64,000 nt of DNA, taken from Pseudoips prasinana. Its lineage: Eukaryota > Arthropoda > Insecta > Lepidoptera > Nolidae. Below the pieces are notes generated by a model. That model had not been told where the DNA came from. It saw nothing but the letters and a program-made list of their open reading frames with translations, and did no database searches. This document shows, piece by piece, positions 43,547 through 57,200 of the stretch. The first letter of the stretch is position 1; each line of letters starts with the position of its first letter. The translations under genes were made by a program, and so were the position numbers. The stretch is from NCBI GenBank assembly GCA_951640165.1, contig OX621264.1:8251001-8315000 (forward strand), given 5' to 3'.

Positions 43547-43855
43547 GCGATGTGATATTTTGGGAAAACGTTTTTGCCCATAATCAGATTCCACCAGGCT
43601 ATCAAACGTTACCAACCTTTTATTTCTAATGCGTTTATTATCAGACTTCTTGCCTGGCACTCTCTTTTTCTCTCGACGTCGTCTATTCGCCTTTCTTCCT
43701 CCTTGTGAACTTAAGTTGCTCTCTTTTGACTGACTTCTAACGTTTTGTCTGGTTTCACACTGGCAGCGACTTCGACGATCCCTGTAGACCTCACAGGAAT
43801 CTTTAGGTATCACTTTCCAGTGTTCTTTTGTTGATGCACACTTACACAGAGTATC
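43547..43855 (-). CDS. Orphan exon candidate with paired C-x-C motifs and basic tail
   Basis: After an acceptor-like GGTTTTCCGTAG, the frame reads D-T-L-C-K-C-A-S-T-K-E-H-W-K-V-I-P-K-D-S, then C-E-V-Y-R-D-R-R-S-R-C-Q-C. A long basic stretch (N-R-R-R-R-E-K-K-R and K-K-S-D-N-K-R) follows, with a stop at 43547. C-x-C pairs before a basic tail recall secreted cystine-knot growth factors such as PDGF/VEGF relatives. That is only a resemblance. No neighbouring exons with the remaining cysteines were found, and the same frame continues downstream with several stops, so this may be a gene remnant. Confidence 0.25.
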
Positions 43856-43904
43856 CTACGGAAAACCATAAAGTACTTAATCTTAATAAATGGAAAATCA
43901 TAAA

Positions 43905-44005
43905 CTTAATCGTCTGGTGTGTCTGGAACCAGCACCGTTTACCCATTCGGGGTAGGTGCTCTGCCGTTTAGCTACGAAAGATACACACTGCCAAATAAAA
44001 TTTAG
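43905..44005 (-). mobile_element. tRNA-like SINE head copy
   Basis: Reverse of the same head as 36384-36480 (ggggtaggtgctctgccg, aagatacacactgcca, ttaggatccccttgctaa). Confidence 0.6.
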
Positions 44006-44671
44006 GATCCCCTTGCTAACACAAACAAAAAATTAAGAAACAATATAGGGGTAAGAGATGATTATAAAGATATTGCTGTATTTTTTTATGATTGTAATTT
44101 GTAAGTTGTACCAACATATTATATTCAAGTGGGTACATAGCTTTTGGAAACAAAAATCTACTAACATCGAGTTGTAGTTTAATTTTCTGTTGATTTATTT
44201 CCGAGTTATGGGAATTATGGGATAGTTTTGTATTGTTAGACATTTTTTTATTAATGCCATGTTTGCTTAGTGTTTTTTTCGGAAGCTTTTCTTTGTCAAA
44301 AGTTCTCATGTTTAAATGCGAGAATTGTTTTTCTCCACTAAAATATTTAATAATTTAAGGTTAACATACTAAACTATAAAACAAGATTTAATTTGACTTT
44401 GTCAGTGTATTGTTCATGGTTACCTCTATGCAGGTCATGGTTAATGAGCATGTTTTGAATATTTACATACTCTTTTAACGTGTCTATGCTAATCACAATT
44501 TTCATTATAATACAACGTTTAATTAATTCACACTTAAATAAATATATTAATCTGCACGATAATCAATTAGGGTTTCGTCGACGTTCTCCCACAAGACAAT
44601 TGGTACAATTTTTTACTACATATCCGAAAATTCGACACGCATCATTATTTCTATGATTTGTTGATGGCATA

Positions 44672-44728
44672 CATAAAGCAACACGGCCCACCGGCAGCCG
44701 GTCTGCCGGTGGGCCGTGTTGCTTTATG
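44672..44728. mobile_element. 57-bp hairpin insertion with direct repeat flanks
   Basis: cataaagcaacacggcccac and its exact reverse complement enclose a 5-bp loop (arms 26 bp). The 8-bp sequence atggcata is found on both sides (44664-44671, 44729-44736). An 8-bp duplication is typical of hAT- or P-type insertions. The element has almost nothing but the hairpin. Confidence 0.8.
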
Positions 44729-45112
44729 ATGGCATAGGTGGTTTCGTTATTTTCTTAACTCAACAGACAATATTAAACTACCTTCCCTTAAGGTCTTAGA
44801 ACGAGAACATATAAAAAAGTAAATTACAAACCATTAGGTCTAAAACGACAACGTGAAAATATGTTTAATTTTTGCGATGTAAAAAATTACTACCACCCAT
44901 TCATTGTCCCATTCGGAGAAATATACGTTTTGTTAAACTTTTTTAGTGTAAGATTGGCGACAGTAGAGTAGAAAGAAACGTTAAAATGTCATATGACTAT
45001 GATGTCACTCACGTCAGTGCTACCAACATAATCACTTAGGCCACCATTTTTGTGCAGCTGATGTTTGTTTGAGATTGAATAATTTAGAATTTTATCTAAA
45101 TAATATCTCAAA

Positions 45113-45210
45113 ATGGGTGCTTCTTTCGTTCCCATCACCGTCTTCACCCTCCTGTGGGGCATTGTGGGCATCGTCTGCCCCTTCTTCGCTCCTAAAGGAC
45201 CTAACAGGGG
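45113..45210 (+). CDS. VhaM9.7: V-ATPase subunit e exon 1
   Basis: ATG at 45113 follows an in-context AAA. It encodes [11 protein letters not shown] and the first membrane helix through P-K-G-P-N-R. The exon ends with two bases of a Gly codon before GTAAGT at 45211. Confidence 0.93.
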
Positions 45211-48200
45211 GTAAGTATTCCAGTCTTCTAAGTGAAACATTTTATATATTTCTCATACTATATTTTCGATATTGTTCGTCTATTTCAGGATTATCCAGGT
45301 AGTTTTGATGTTGACTGCGGCCACCTGCTGGTTGTTGTAAGTATTTCTTAATATTTATGATAAAATAAGTCTGAGAAATGACAATGAATCCAATAGTTAC
45401 CTACTTTGAATCCCCTCGTGATCTAGGCAATCGAATTTTCTGTATGAATATATTTATGAAATAAAACTAGACTTGTATTAAGTTTCTCTTTAAAGATGAA
45501 ACTCGTATCTAGTAATGCATTGTGTGGACAATATGATCAATGAATTAACTATGCATATCACTTATAAACATAGTTTGCATAAAATTATCTATAGTGTTTG
45601 ATTCCAATCCGCCCCTAAGAATAGCCACTGACCATACTCTGAAGACAACCATGATTTTGTAAGGTGACCTGGTGACTTGTAATACAGATTTAAAAAAAAA
45701 CTACAACAGGCACCAGTCTCTCACAAAGTAGGTGCCTAGATAATTTAACAAAATGAACCATTCCCGATTTGTAAATCTTTGTGAGAGGATAAATAAATGA
45801 TTACTATTATTACTCTCTATGTAGTTCGTAAAAATAAATTTTAAAGTAAAATCCTTTAAAATGTAATCCCATTATATATAACAAATACAATAGTTTATAT
45901 CAACTGTAATATTTGACACTCCCCAAATACTGTATAGTCAATGAATATAATTTTGCAATAAACAAGGTGTTGCATAAACAGTTTTCTTTACTTAAGGAGC
46001 CCTATCAACCACTTAACTAAAGAAAAAAAGCTAGTTTGCAAAATACAACAAAAAAAAATGTTGATGCCTCATACAAAATCAGTTGATTGTTATTGTATAT
46101 GTATATTTTGTTGTATTGATGTTGTATTCTTTATGAGGAAGGCTTACTTCTTAGCATTCCATGGATTCATGGTGCAGTAACAGAGTCTATGCATGGTAGA
46201 GGAGGAATACTCAACAGAGTCTGAGACTTGCGACTCAGATGTAGGTGTAGGTGTGATGCATCAATGCTCCCCTGTCAGTGTTCCCCCTAGCCAAATTTGG
46301 TATGATTCTGACAATGTCACTTTGGACACTCGCTCTAATATGGAACTTACAGAAGTACTTGATAAGCCTAGGTCTTTTAATAGGTTATAGAGGGATTTTC
46401 CTGGTAGTGGCTGGTGGTCCTGGTGGCTCACACCCACTTCCGTGTAATAAAAATTAACCACAAAGAATGTATGTCTTGCTAATCCTCTGTAAAAAATCAC
46501 CGCAGTTGGTGTATGTGGAGGCACTCAACCAGTAGCTTAACTTAAGTGACAAATATCTGGGGGCACCCTCATAGGGTTTGGGCCACAGGTCAGAGGGTCG
46601 CTGAAGTAAAAGGACGAAATTTTAGAAGAGGGTAACGACAGAATACTAGTAGGGGATGGCACAAAATACAGGCACAAGATCACCAATCAGGGTTTAAGGG
46701 ACCCTGCCCTAGCTAACCTGTGAATTTCTCAAGCTACCTAGGTGGTTGACCCGGAGATGTAAGCCAGAAAGAAACTCCAGACTTGATCATGCTAACATTG
46801 GACTAAAGATTCCATTAAGTTTGATTTTTTTTGCATTATTCGCAATGCAAAGCGTTAATCCCATCTCAAAAATAAATTTGATCTGCCAGTGTGTATCGTT
46901 TGTAGCTTAATGCACAGTGCCTACCCCGGATTGGTAGATAGTGCTGGTTCCAGACCTGCCAGATGATTAAATTTATGATTTCTCATTTTTGAGGACAGAT
47001 GCCATTGTTTAACTCTTTTATTCAAAGTTTGATTGTAACTATTTCCAGCTGGCTGTGCGCGTACATGGCGCAGATGAACCCCCTCATTGGCCCCAGACTC
47101 GACAACGAGACCCTCATCTGGATGTCCCGCTCTTGGGTAAGATAATTTTTGTTAAACCACTTTTGTGGTCACTCACATTTATACAGGCCTCGTGCATAGG
47201 CGCTTAACCACGCCGATCACTCACTGTCCGTATATGAACCAACAACGCTTGTAAGTCTTATTAAATCAATGCATATTTAACTTATTATTGACTTAATATG
47301 TGTTAGCCATTTATGTGTAATCTCTTTATAAAAACACATACTTACATAGTGTGGGACTCAATTCTATCCAACTATGCATATGAGTTTAATTAACAATAAA
47401 TTCTACAATGTAAATCCATTGGGACTATCTACAAAGATCGCAACATCCGTTGGTCCTTCGAGCCGGATCTGCACCAGTGACGGAAGCAGGTGCATTAGTT
47501 TTCCTGTATCAACAGGGAGACAATATACATCTGTAACAGCTCTTTTTAAGTATCGAACCTTGACCCGATGTTTCTTTATAAAAACGCTTACTACCGTTAT
47601 GCGTTACTCAATTTTGTCTATCTATGCCTATGAGTTTAATTAACCATAAATTCTACGATGTAAATCCATGGGGACTATCTACAAAGATCGCAGCATCCGT
47701 TGGTCGTTCGAGCCGGATCTGGTCACCAGTGACTTATGCAGGTAGTTTTCCTGTATCTACAGGAAAACAATATACATCCATAATAGGTCTTTTTAAGTAT
47801 CGAACCTTGACTCGATTCATTCATGGCCGAGTTGTGTCGCGAAACAAGTAACGTTGACCTTAGTCGAGATGTCGCTGTTTGCTTTCGGAGAAGTTTTGAT
47901 TTAATATAGTATTCAAGTCACCATAGCTTAGTTGGTAGTGATCCTGCCTACGAAGCTGGTGGTCCTGGGTTCGAATCCCGGTAAGTGCAAATATTTGTGT
48001 GATGAGCACGAATATTTGTTTCCGAGTCATGGATGTTTTCTATGTATATAAGTATTTATCTATCTATCTATATAAGTATGTATATCGTCGCCTGGTACCC
48101 ATAGTACAAGCTTTGCTTAGTTTGGGGCTAGGATGATCTGTGTGACATTGTCCCCAGATATTATTATTATAAGTAGCAGTAAGTCGTGACTTAAGAGGAT

Positions 48201-51200
48201 GACAGCACCCACTTTTTCGTATTTTATTTTATCAGTAAGCTCACCGATCCGTGCGTTTAAGCGCTTTTGCCATACCTACTATTGGAATAGTAGGTATGGC
48301 AAAAACCATGCCTACTATACCATTTAGGATTTAAGTGCCCTAAGTGAGTGCGGTGGTCACTTAGGACACTTAAATTGATCCTCAATGCTTTTGCAGCTGG
48401 GTTCTTTAGTTGCATTTCTCTCGTTTTATGAGGCTATAGCCTCTTTATATCATTCTGTCTCCCGCTTTGCCCTGGAGGGAAGTGGAACTATTCATTTCTG
48501 ACTCCTCCTTTTTTCTCGATTCCCCGGGACCTGCCTGAGCCTCACTGCTCAGTGTTATTTGATCCTGGCTTATAGGAGTTGCAGTGGTGGGTAAGAGGGA
48601 GGGACTAGTCCCTATATGATAATATCTAGTAATAATAATATCTAGGGACAATGTCACACAGATCATCCTAGCCCCAAACTAAGCAAAGCTTGTACTATGG
48701 GTACCAGGCGACGATATACATACTTATATAGATAGATAAATACTTAAATACATAGAAAACATCCATGACTCAGAAACAAATATTCGTGCTCATCACACAA
48801 ATATTTGCACTTACTGGGATTCGAACCCAGGACCACCAGCTTCGTAGGCAGGAGCTCTACCAACTAGGCTACGGTGATCGTCAAGAGTATGAGTAAGCAC
48901 ACGAACAGTACTGTTACAAAGGTTTATAAATTACATAATTTTTTATAGCCTGTTGGTATGGTTAGTAAATGCTTGCTTGCCTTCCACGTCGCTGTTCGTG
49001 GGTTCTATTCCCAGCCAGGACAAATATTTGTGTGCATGATCATGTCTGTTTATCCTGAATCTGGCTGTAATTATCTACATAAGTATGTATTTAAATAAGA
49101 GAAGTAGTATCTATACATATAATAGAAATCGTAGGAAAGTCAAAAATGTACATAGAATATTTTTTAAGAAGGATAATCTACAATCGATATTGAAGCCAAA
49201 AATATAGTTTTTAGAATTTTTGTCGGTGTGTCTGTTTGTCTGTATCTATGTCCAGGCTAAACTCAAAAAGTAACTTATATAGATAGATAAATACTTATAT
49301 ACATAGAAAACATCCATGACTCAGAAACAAATATTCGTGCTTATCACACAAATATTTGCACTTACCGGTATTCGAACCCAGGACCACCAGCTTCGTGGGC
49401 AGGATCAGTACCAACTAGGTTACGGTGACCGTCAAAAAGAATATCTTAAATTAGAGACCTGTCTTAGTTTACCTTAATATAGACGGAACCATTCAGACAA
49501 GATGTAGTTAAATATATCTAAAACTTTCATCATGGCAGCCAAAGTACGTCCACTGCTATATAAATGCTTCCCCAAAGAATGGGGGAATATGCCATAATCG
49601 CCACGCTTGGCAGACGGGTTGGCGATCGCAGTTTGATGGTCATAGTTCACAGAAAAACGCTGCTGCCCGTTCTCTGGTAGGCATTCCCTCGGACGATTTC
49701 TACGACCCCAGGGAGATGGGGTGATTATTCTATGCCTAAAACATGACATTTCGATAATTAAACCTATATATAATCTTGACAATAATTTAATATAAGCTAG
49801 CTAAAATACTATTATAAATTAAATGTTATTTCTAAATGTTTTCGTACAATCCGTGTACCTAAATATCTATGTACCTAGAAATAATTATGTATACTTAACT
49901 ATGTTACTACAAACATATTCTATTTACAAGCGCGTTTAAAGTCTACGTGAGTAAAAACCTTTCTTTTTATATTATATTTTTTATTTATTTGTGCAATTTT
50001 ACGCGGTTTATAATTGTAAACCGAATTGTATACTTTGTGAGGGATAATAAATGACTAATTATTTATTACTAGCTGTGCCCCGCGTTTTACCCGCGTTAAA
50101 CTTTATAAAATATGGCCTATGTTTTATCCTAACTATAAACATTTGCCTATGTTCTTTCTCAGGGAAATGGAAATCCGTTGTCTCTGCCTACCCCTCTGGG
50201 AAACAGGCGTGAATCTATGTATGTATGTATGTTCTTACTCAGGGTCTAGACCATCTGTATACCAAATTTCATTCAAATCCGTTCAGTAGTTTTGGCGTGA
50301 AAGAGTAACAGACAGACAGTTACTTTCGCATTTATAATATTAGTTAGGATAATATACATCTTTTTGAAAAGATTTTGCTAATCTTCAAGTACACTACACT
50401 AAACGAGGTTAATACAAAGGCTTCCAAACTCAAACAGATGAAGGTTAAAAGTGACTAAATATTTCGTTCATTCGGCTTCCATGAGCACATGTGACGTCAT
50501 AAATGATCCGGAATCGATTTTCTACATTCCTGGATTTTATTTTTATTTTATTTATTAGGTTTACCAACAGAACCAACAATATTTCACTTACAGATGATAC
50601 AATAAAACTTAATTCTAATTGCGCATCTAAGAGGGTTTTGATATGAAACGTTGATAAAATAACTTTGACGGGCCTGTTGGCGTGTTTGGCAAATGCTTGC
50701 TTTTCACGCCGCAGGTCGTGGGTTCGATTCCCACTCAGGACAAATATTTGTGTGCATGAACATGACTGGTTTTGTCCTGAGTCTGCGTGTAATTATCTTT
50801 ATAAGTCATCATATCATATCAGTCGACGTCCACTGCTGGACAAAGGCATTCCTCAAGGATCCCCACAATTGCCGGTCTTGCGCTATCCAGCGACCCTCAC
50901 AAGATCATCGGTCCATCTAGTAGGGAGCAAAATCTACATATATAATAATAATATCAAGGGACAATGTCACACATCATCCTAGCCCCAAACTAAGCAAAGC
51001 TTGTACTATGGGTACCAGGCCACGATATACATACTTATATAGATAGATAAATACTTATATACATAGAAAACATCCATGACTCAGAAACAAATATTCGTGC
51101 TCATCACACAAATATTTGCACTTACCGGGATTCGAACCCAGGACCACCAGCTTAGACTTTTTTAAATTTTCTCTACGTACAAACCTTCCCTGGACTTCCA

Positions 51201-54200
51201 CGAATAATTCAAGACCAAAATTAGCGAAATCGGTAAAGGCGTTGCCGCGTTGTTGAGTTATAACATTACAACGAAAAGTGGCATTGATTTTTATATATAT
51301 AGATCACAGCTCCTCTCCCGTAGGTGATAGCGTGATAATATGTAGCCTATATGTTGACCCGACCTCTTAGTAATATTCATACAAAATTTTAAGTAAATCC
51401 ATGCAGTTCTTTTTGAGTTTAGCCCGGACATACATACAGACTAACAGATAACAATTCTAAAAACTATATTTTTGGCTTCGATAACGTCCCTTTAAAAAAT
51501 CCTCGATCCTTTTAAAAATATTCAATGTTCAGTTTTGACTTTCCTACGATTCTATTATATGTATAGATTCACATAATATTTCGCGGTTCTCACATAGTCT
51601 AGGTATACTTCAAAATAACACATATACATATAGTCAGACAAAACAACTATTTACGTTACATTTGGTGTGTATATCTTTATCGCATAGTATATTAATGCAG
51701 ATATGTAATTGTGCCAAGTTGTTACACGTGTAAGGTGAATGTCATTGGAGATACAATGTGATGTACGAGTCTATCAACATTACTCGAATATGTAGCGACA
51801 CGTGAATTTATACACTTGTGCTAATATTAAGACTCCGTCTCAACAACAGTCTAGTTCAAAGTTATTTAATACTAATATTGTAAAGAGGCTACGTTTGTTA
51901 GTTAGGGAGTTGTAAGGGGTAATCTCTGGATGTACTGAACCGATTTTCAAAATTATTTCACCAATAGAAAGCGACGTTATTGTAGAGTGCCATAGGCTAT
52001 GAAAATTTCCAAAATTAATAACGCATCTTTACTTAAACTTGAATAATGTAATCCAAGTTGCGGAACAAACGGGTAGGGACAAAAATATTTATAACGCGGA
52101 ACGATGTCCGCGGGCACTGCTAGTAGATAATAACTTACAAGGAGACGAAACTAGCTGTGCCCCGCGGTTTTACCCGCGTTAATCTTTACAAATTATAGCC
52201 TATGTGTTATTCGGATATATAAGCTATATTACCACAGTTGCATCACAATCCGTCCGGTAGTTTTTGCGTGATAGAGTAACAAACATACACACTCACAACA
52301 GACAATAAAAATGTTTAAATATTTTAATGCTTATAAATAATAATAAATACGTTTTTTTATAATCCAAATTTTATGTATTCGATGTGGTACTCGTCCATAC
52401 CCCTTAGTTACTAAAAGGCCAGCATTCTGCCTTAGATGACTTTAGCGCTGATTTTCAATGGTACCCAAATACAATAAGTAGCTTCATTGTATCTAGCGAC
52501 AACAGTCCATATTCAGACATTATTGACGAGCCTGTTGGCGTGGTTGGCAAATGCTTGTTTATCACGTCGGAGGTCGTGGGTTCGATTACCACCCATAACA
52601 GATATTTGTGTGCATGGACATGTCCTGTATGTCCTGAGTCTGGGTGTAATTATCTACATTATATAAGTATGTATTTACAAAAACAAAGTATTAGATGTAG
52701 TATATCAGTTATCTGGTTTCCATAGTACAAGCTCTGCTTAGTTTGAGGATCAGATGACATGGACGTCTAAAATATTATTACAATATGGAATAATATAATA
52801 ATATCCTGGGACATTATTTGGACACGGTCATCTGATCTCAAACTAAGCGGAGCTTCTACCATGGAAACCAGATAACTACTTCATTACATTACAACATGTA
52901 AATTAATTAACGCACATCCTGAAAATAGTTTGTTCAGAATCGTTTACTGGAATGATTTATATCATTTTTAATATGGGTAATTTTTTATTCCAAAATAATT
53001 AGAACTAGGGAAATTATTGTCATATTAACCCTGTACAGTCAAAACAAATTGAAATGGACCGTAAGCCAAAGTAATAAGAATTCTAAATTGTCTTTTTATT
53101 TGTATTCATACAAATTCCATCATTCAATACAGAATAAATAATAATAAACTTTATTCCAAGAAACTAATTTAGTAAATAACAATACATATACTTAGTTAAA
53201 TTAAAAATTCAGTGTATGTATTATGATTACAACATAATATTCTAATTGGGGTGTTTGAGGGTGAGAGTTAATTACGTTACATGTTGTAGTACTTTTGTTT
53301 TGTAAATACATACTTATATAGATAATTACACTCAGACCAGGACAAACATAGCATGTTCATGCACACAAATATATGTCCCGGGTTGGAATCGAACCCACGA
53401 CCTGCGGCGTGAAAGGCAAGTATCTTACCACCCACGCCAACCGGCCCGTCAAATACAATTTATAGATAAATATTACATAATAGACCATATCTGTTGTTGA
53501 TAATACGTATTATTAATGTTCGCCCATTAAATCCTTTGCAATTTTAATGCGATAATTGCAATGATAATATTATTATATTGTACTCACAAACGTGTGAAAT
53601 TGAATTTATAACGTACTCGATAATCTCGTCACGTTTTTAGCTCTTCTATGAGTCGAAAAACACCTCATTGGTGTAGCGGTAGCGTGTCCACCCGCAGAGA
53701 ACGAGGTCCACGGTTCAGATCCAGGGTCGGGCCAAAAAGCGATTTTGGAACTTTTCTGTAAAAAGAAAAATTTCAAACCAGCCCGAAGTCTGGGAGTTGG
53801 CGGTATTATACCCCCGTGCCTCGGAGAGCACGTACAACCGTCGGCCCGGTACCTGACCTCTTTCCGGTCGTGTCGCTAGGCGTCCCATCGGATCTCGAGA
53901 GTGATGGAATAAAAATGCTCCGGTGTTTGCGCACACACTTGTGCACTATAATATGTCCCGCGCAGATGGCTAATCTCTATTGAGACTGGCCGCCGTAGCC
54001 GAAATTCGGCTAGGAGGACATTATTAAGTCGAAAAATGTATGTCAACGCGTAGACGCGACGAAGGCGTAGGGCAAGTGTAGCAAACGCACATTCGCGTCA
54101 TGGGCAGGGGTCGTGTTAAATTGTTCAGTTTCATGAGTATTTTTTTTTTCTTTTAAAAGACAACGCCCGCACTATGAAATTGAATCCCTGTGTCGCGGGG

Positions 54201-57200
54201 TACTTTACAAACATATAATAGACGGACACAAATTACATCCAGACTCCGTACAACTATTTATGGGTCACACAAATAGTTGTCCGGCGCGGGACTCGAACCC
54301 GTGACACGAAGCGGCGAGGCGACTGTCTTAGCTAAAGTAAAGTCATGAAACTGAACAGATTGAGCAAATTTGAACGACCCCTGCCCGTGACGCGTTTGTG
54401 CGTTTTCTGCTATACTTAATATTCATCTTGACTGACCTGTTCTCTAGTGGTCAGTGACCCAGTGACTACTAAGCCAGAAGTCGTGGGTTTGATTCCCCAG
54501 ATCCTGTTACTTGTCCCAAAATATTTATTTTATTCATTCACTGTTTTTGTTTTTATATTTGCTGTTTTTCGTGACAAATGGGAATCCGTTGTCTCTGTCT
54601 ACCCCTTTGGAAAACAAGCGTGAGTCTATGTATGTATGAATAATAATAATATTAATATCCTGGGACATTATTTATACACGGCCATCTGATCCCAAACTAA
54701 GCAGAGCTTGTAGGTACGATAGACACCAGATAACTAATATACTACTTTTGCTTTGTAAATATATACTTGTATAGATAATCACACCCAGACTCAAGACAAA
54801 CATGTTCATGCTCACAAATATCTGTCCTGGGTGGGAATCGAACCCACGACCTCCGGCGTGTATAGCAAGCATTTGCCAACCACGCTAACAGGCATTTATT
54901 TAATTTTAGCCACTGTTTTTGTATTGAGACTACCACTCTTAGTCCCGAACATCGATTTCTTAAATGGCGTTCAAATAAATAAAGGTTAAAAATGAATTAA
55001 TCAATCGTTAAATCGGCTTCAACGTTGACGATCGATTCCGGACCATTTATGACGTCACATATGCTCATGGAAGCCGATTTAACGATTGATTAAGTCATTT
55101 TAAACCTTTATTTATTTGAACGCCATTCACGAAAACGATGTTCGGCGACTTAGGGCCAGCGCAGACAGAGAGGAGCGCAGCGGTGAGGATTTTATTAAAG
55201 CACTAGTAAATCAACTTTAACATTATAGAAATAAAGTGCATATATGCTTGAACCTAACATAAAATGCTCGCGTGGTCCCGGGCATATAATGTTTAAGCAT
55301 ATATGAACTTTATTTAAATAATTTTAAAGTTGATTTTCTAGTGGCTTAATAAAATCCTCTCCGCTGCGCTCCTCTCTGTCTGCGCTGGCCCTTAGCCGGT
55401 AGAGCCCCAGAGGTGTGTTTCGTGTCAAATGGAAATCCGTTGTCTATGTCCTACCCCTTTCGGAAACATACGTGAGTCTATGTATTATGAATAAGTAAAG
55501 TAATATACTCTTTATTGTACACCATAACTTAAAATTAAAATAAGCATACATAAATTAAGTACAAAGGGCGGTCTTATCTCTACTGCGATTTCTTCCAGAC
55601 AACCAATATGGAGTGGATAGACTAAGGAAAGAAAAACAGGGTAGGTAGGTGTAACAATAGGTCAACTTTATGTAAACTTAAACTAATACAAAATAATAAC
55701 AAAAAGTAAAAAAAAAAAGAAATTAATAGAATAATTTTAAAAAGTCTAATAAAGCAGGAATGCGCGATAAAAAACCAAAGGCGACAGCGGTAAATAAATA
55801 TGCTTAGTAATCTAGGCAGATAAAGATTTTTAACATTATTTTTAAAAATCGTCTGCACGTGGCGCAGCGGCTTAGACAGTCGCCTCGCCGCTTCGTGTCG
55901 CGGGTTCGAGTCCCGCGCCGGACAACTATTTGTGTGACCCATAAAATGTTGTTCTGAGTCTGGATGTAATTTGCGTCCGTCTATTATATGTTTGTAAAAT
56001 ACCTTGCGTTGTCTTTAAAAAAAAAAGACAATAAAAATAATTAATGATTGCGCTTGTCTTATTGTTAAGGGCAGTGCGTTCCACAGGCGCACAGCCTGCA
56101 CTGTAAATGATTTGCGGTAATAATCGGTGGAATGACTTGGCATTTTCAGCGTAAGGTTCTCTGATGACCTCAAGCATCTTAAATGTGTGTCATGTAGGAA
56201 CACGAAACGTTCTTTAAGATAAGATGGTGATTAAGGATTAAACAGTATATTATAAAGAAGGGCTAAAATATGAGTGTTCCGTTAAGAATGAGTCTATTAA
56301 TATTGGAGATAAAATATGTGCCTATATTAGCTACCTATTGGTGTCATACGCGCCGCTCGCGTACAGCTAAGCGTGGCTATATTTAGCTCTTTGCCGAGGT
56401 TGTGGCGAGGTGGCAAGGATCTTAACCTATATGCCATAGACAGCTGTTTTGCTATTTCTATTTACGCTCAGTGCGCACGGCAGTTTACTATGATTTGAAA
56501 AATTGGCTATCGTAGCCATCTTTGGACGGACCTACAACTTCTGAAAGAAATAGATAAAAAAAATACGCGTAGACTTTAAAAAAGCGCCTGTAAATAGTCA
56601 GAACATGTTTGTAGTAATATAATTAAGTATACATAAATTATGTCTAGTTACATAGATATTTAGGTACACGGATTGTATGAAATATTAATAAATTTTATTT
56701 TATAATAGCAATGATATTTAGCTCGCTAGTATCAAGTTATTGTCAAGAGGTTTATGTTTAAGTTTAATTATATAGTTTAAGTCTAATATTTTTACTACAT
56801 ATTGTCAATAGTTCTGTCTATATTAAGGTATTATTATTATGACGGACCTTGTGTTAATAACGACGGTCGCGCTTTAATGCTACCACCGGATCCAATGCGC
56901 CCCAACTGAGAAGATCCAGCGAAAACAAACTCGGTGGGTTCATTTACTACCGGTTTCAACACACCCAGTTGAGACGGTCCGGCGAAACATACTCAAGCGG
57001 GCATGAACACGGGATTTGGTCCAATTAGAGTAATTATTTAGTGGGCAAACACAATATATGCTCGATCGGTTGTCTGAATGCTTATTATTTTAGATTATAT
57101 TTAGGTATACAAAAGAAAAACTTCGAAACAATAACATTATTCATTTTGAGACTTCGAAACAATAACATTATTCATTTTGAATCAACAATTTAAAATTAAG

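Noticed and set aside
44016..44309. Minus-strand frame with G-E-K-Q-F just before its ATG
   Set aside because: A zinc-finger linker was considered, but no Cys/His pairs follow and the end runs into a tRNA-like SINE.
46193..46390. 65-codon acidic frame in V-ATPase intron 2
   Set aside because: No homology recognised, no splice sites in phase with the V-ATPase exons, and opposite-strand frame equally open.
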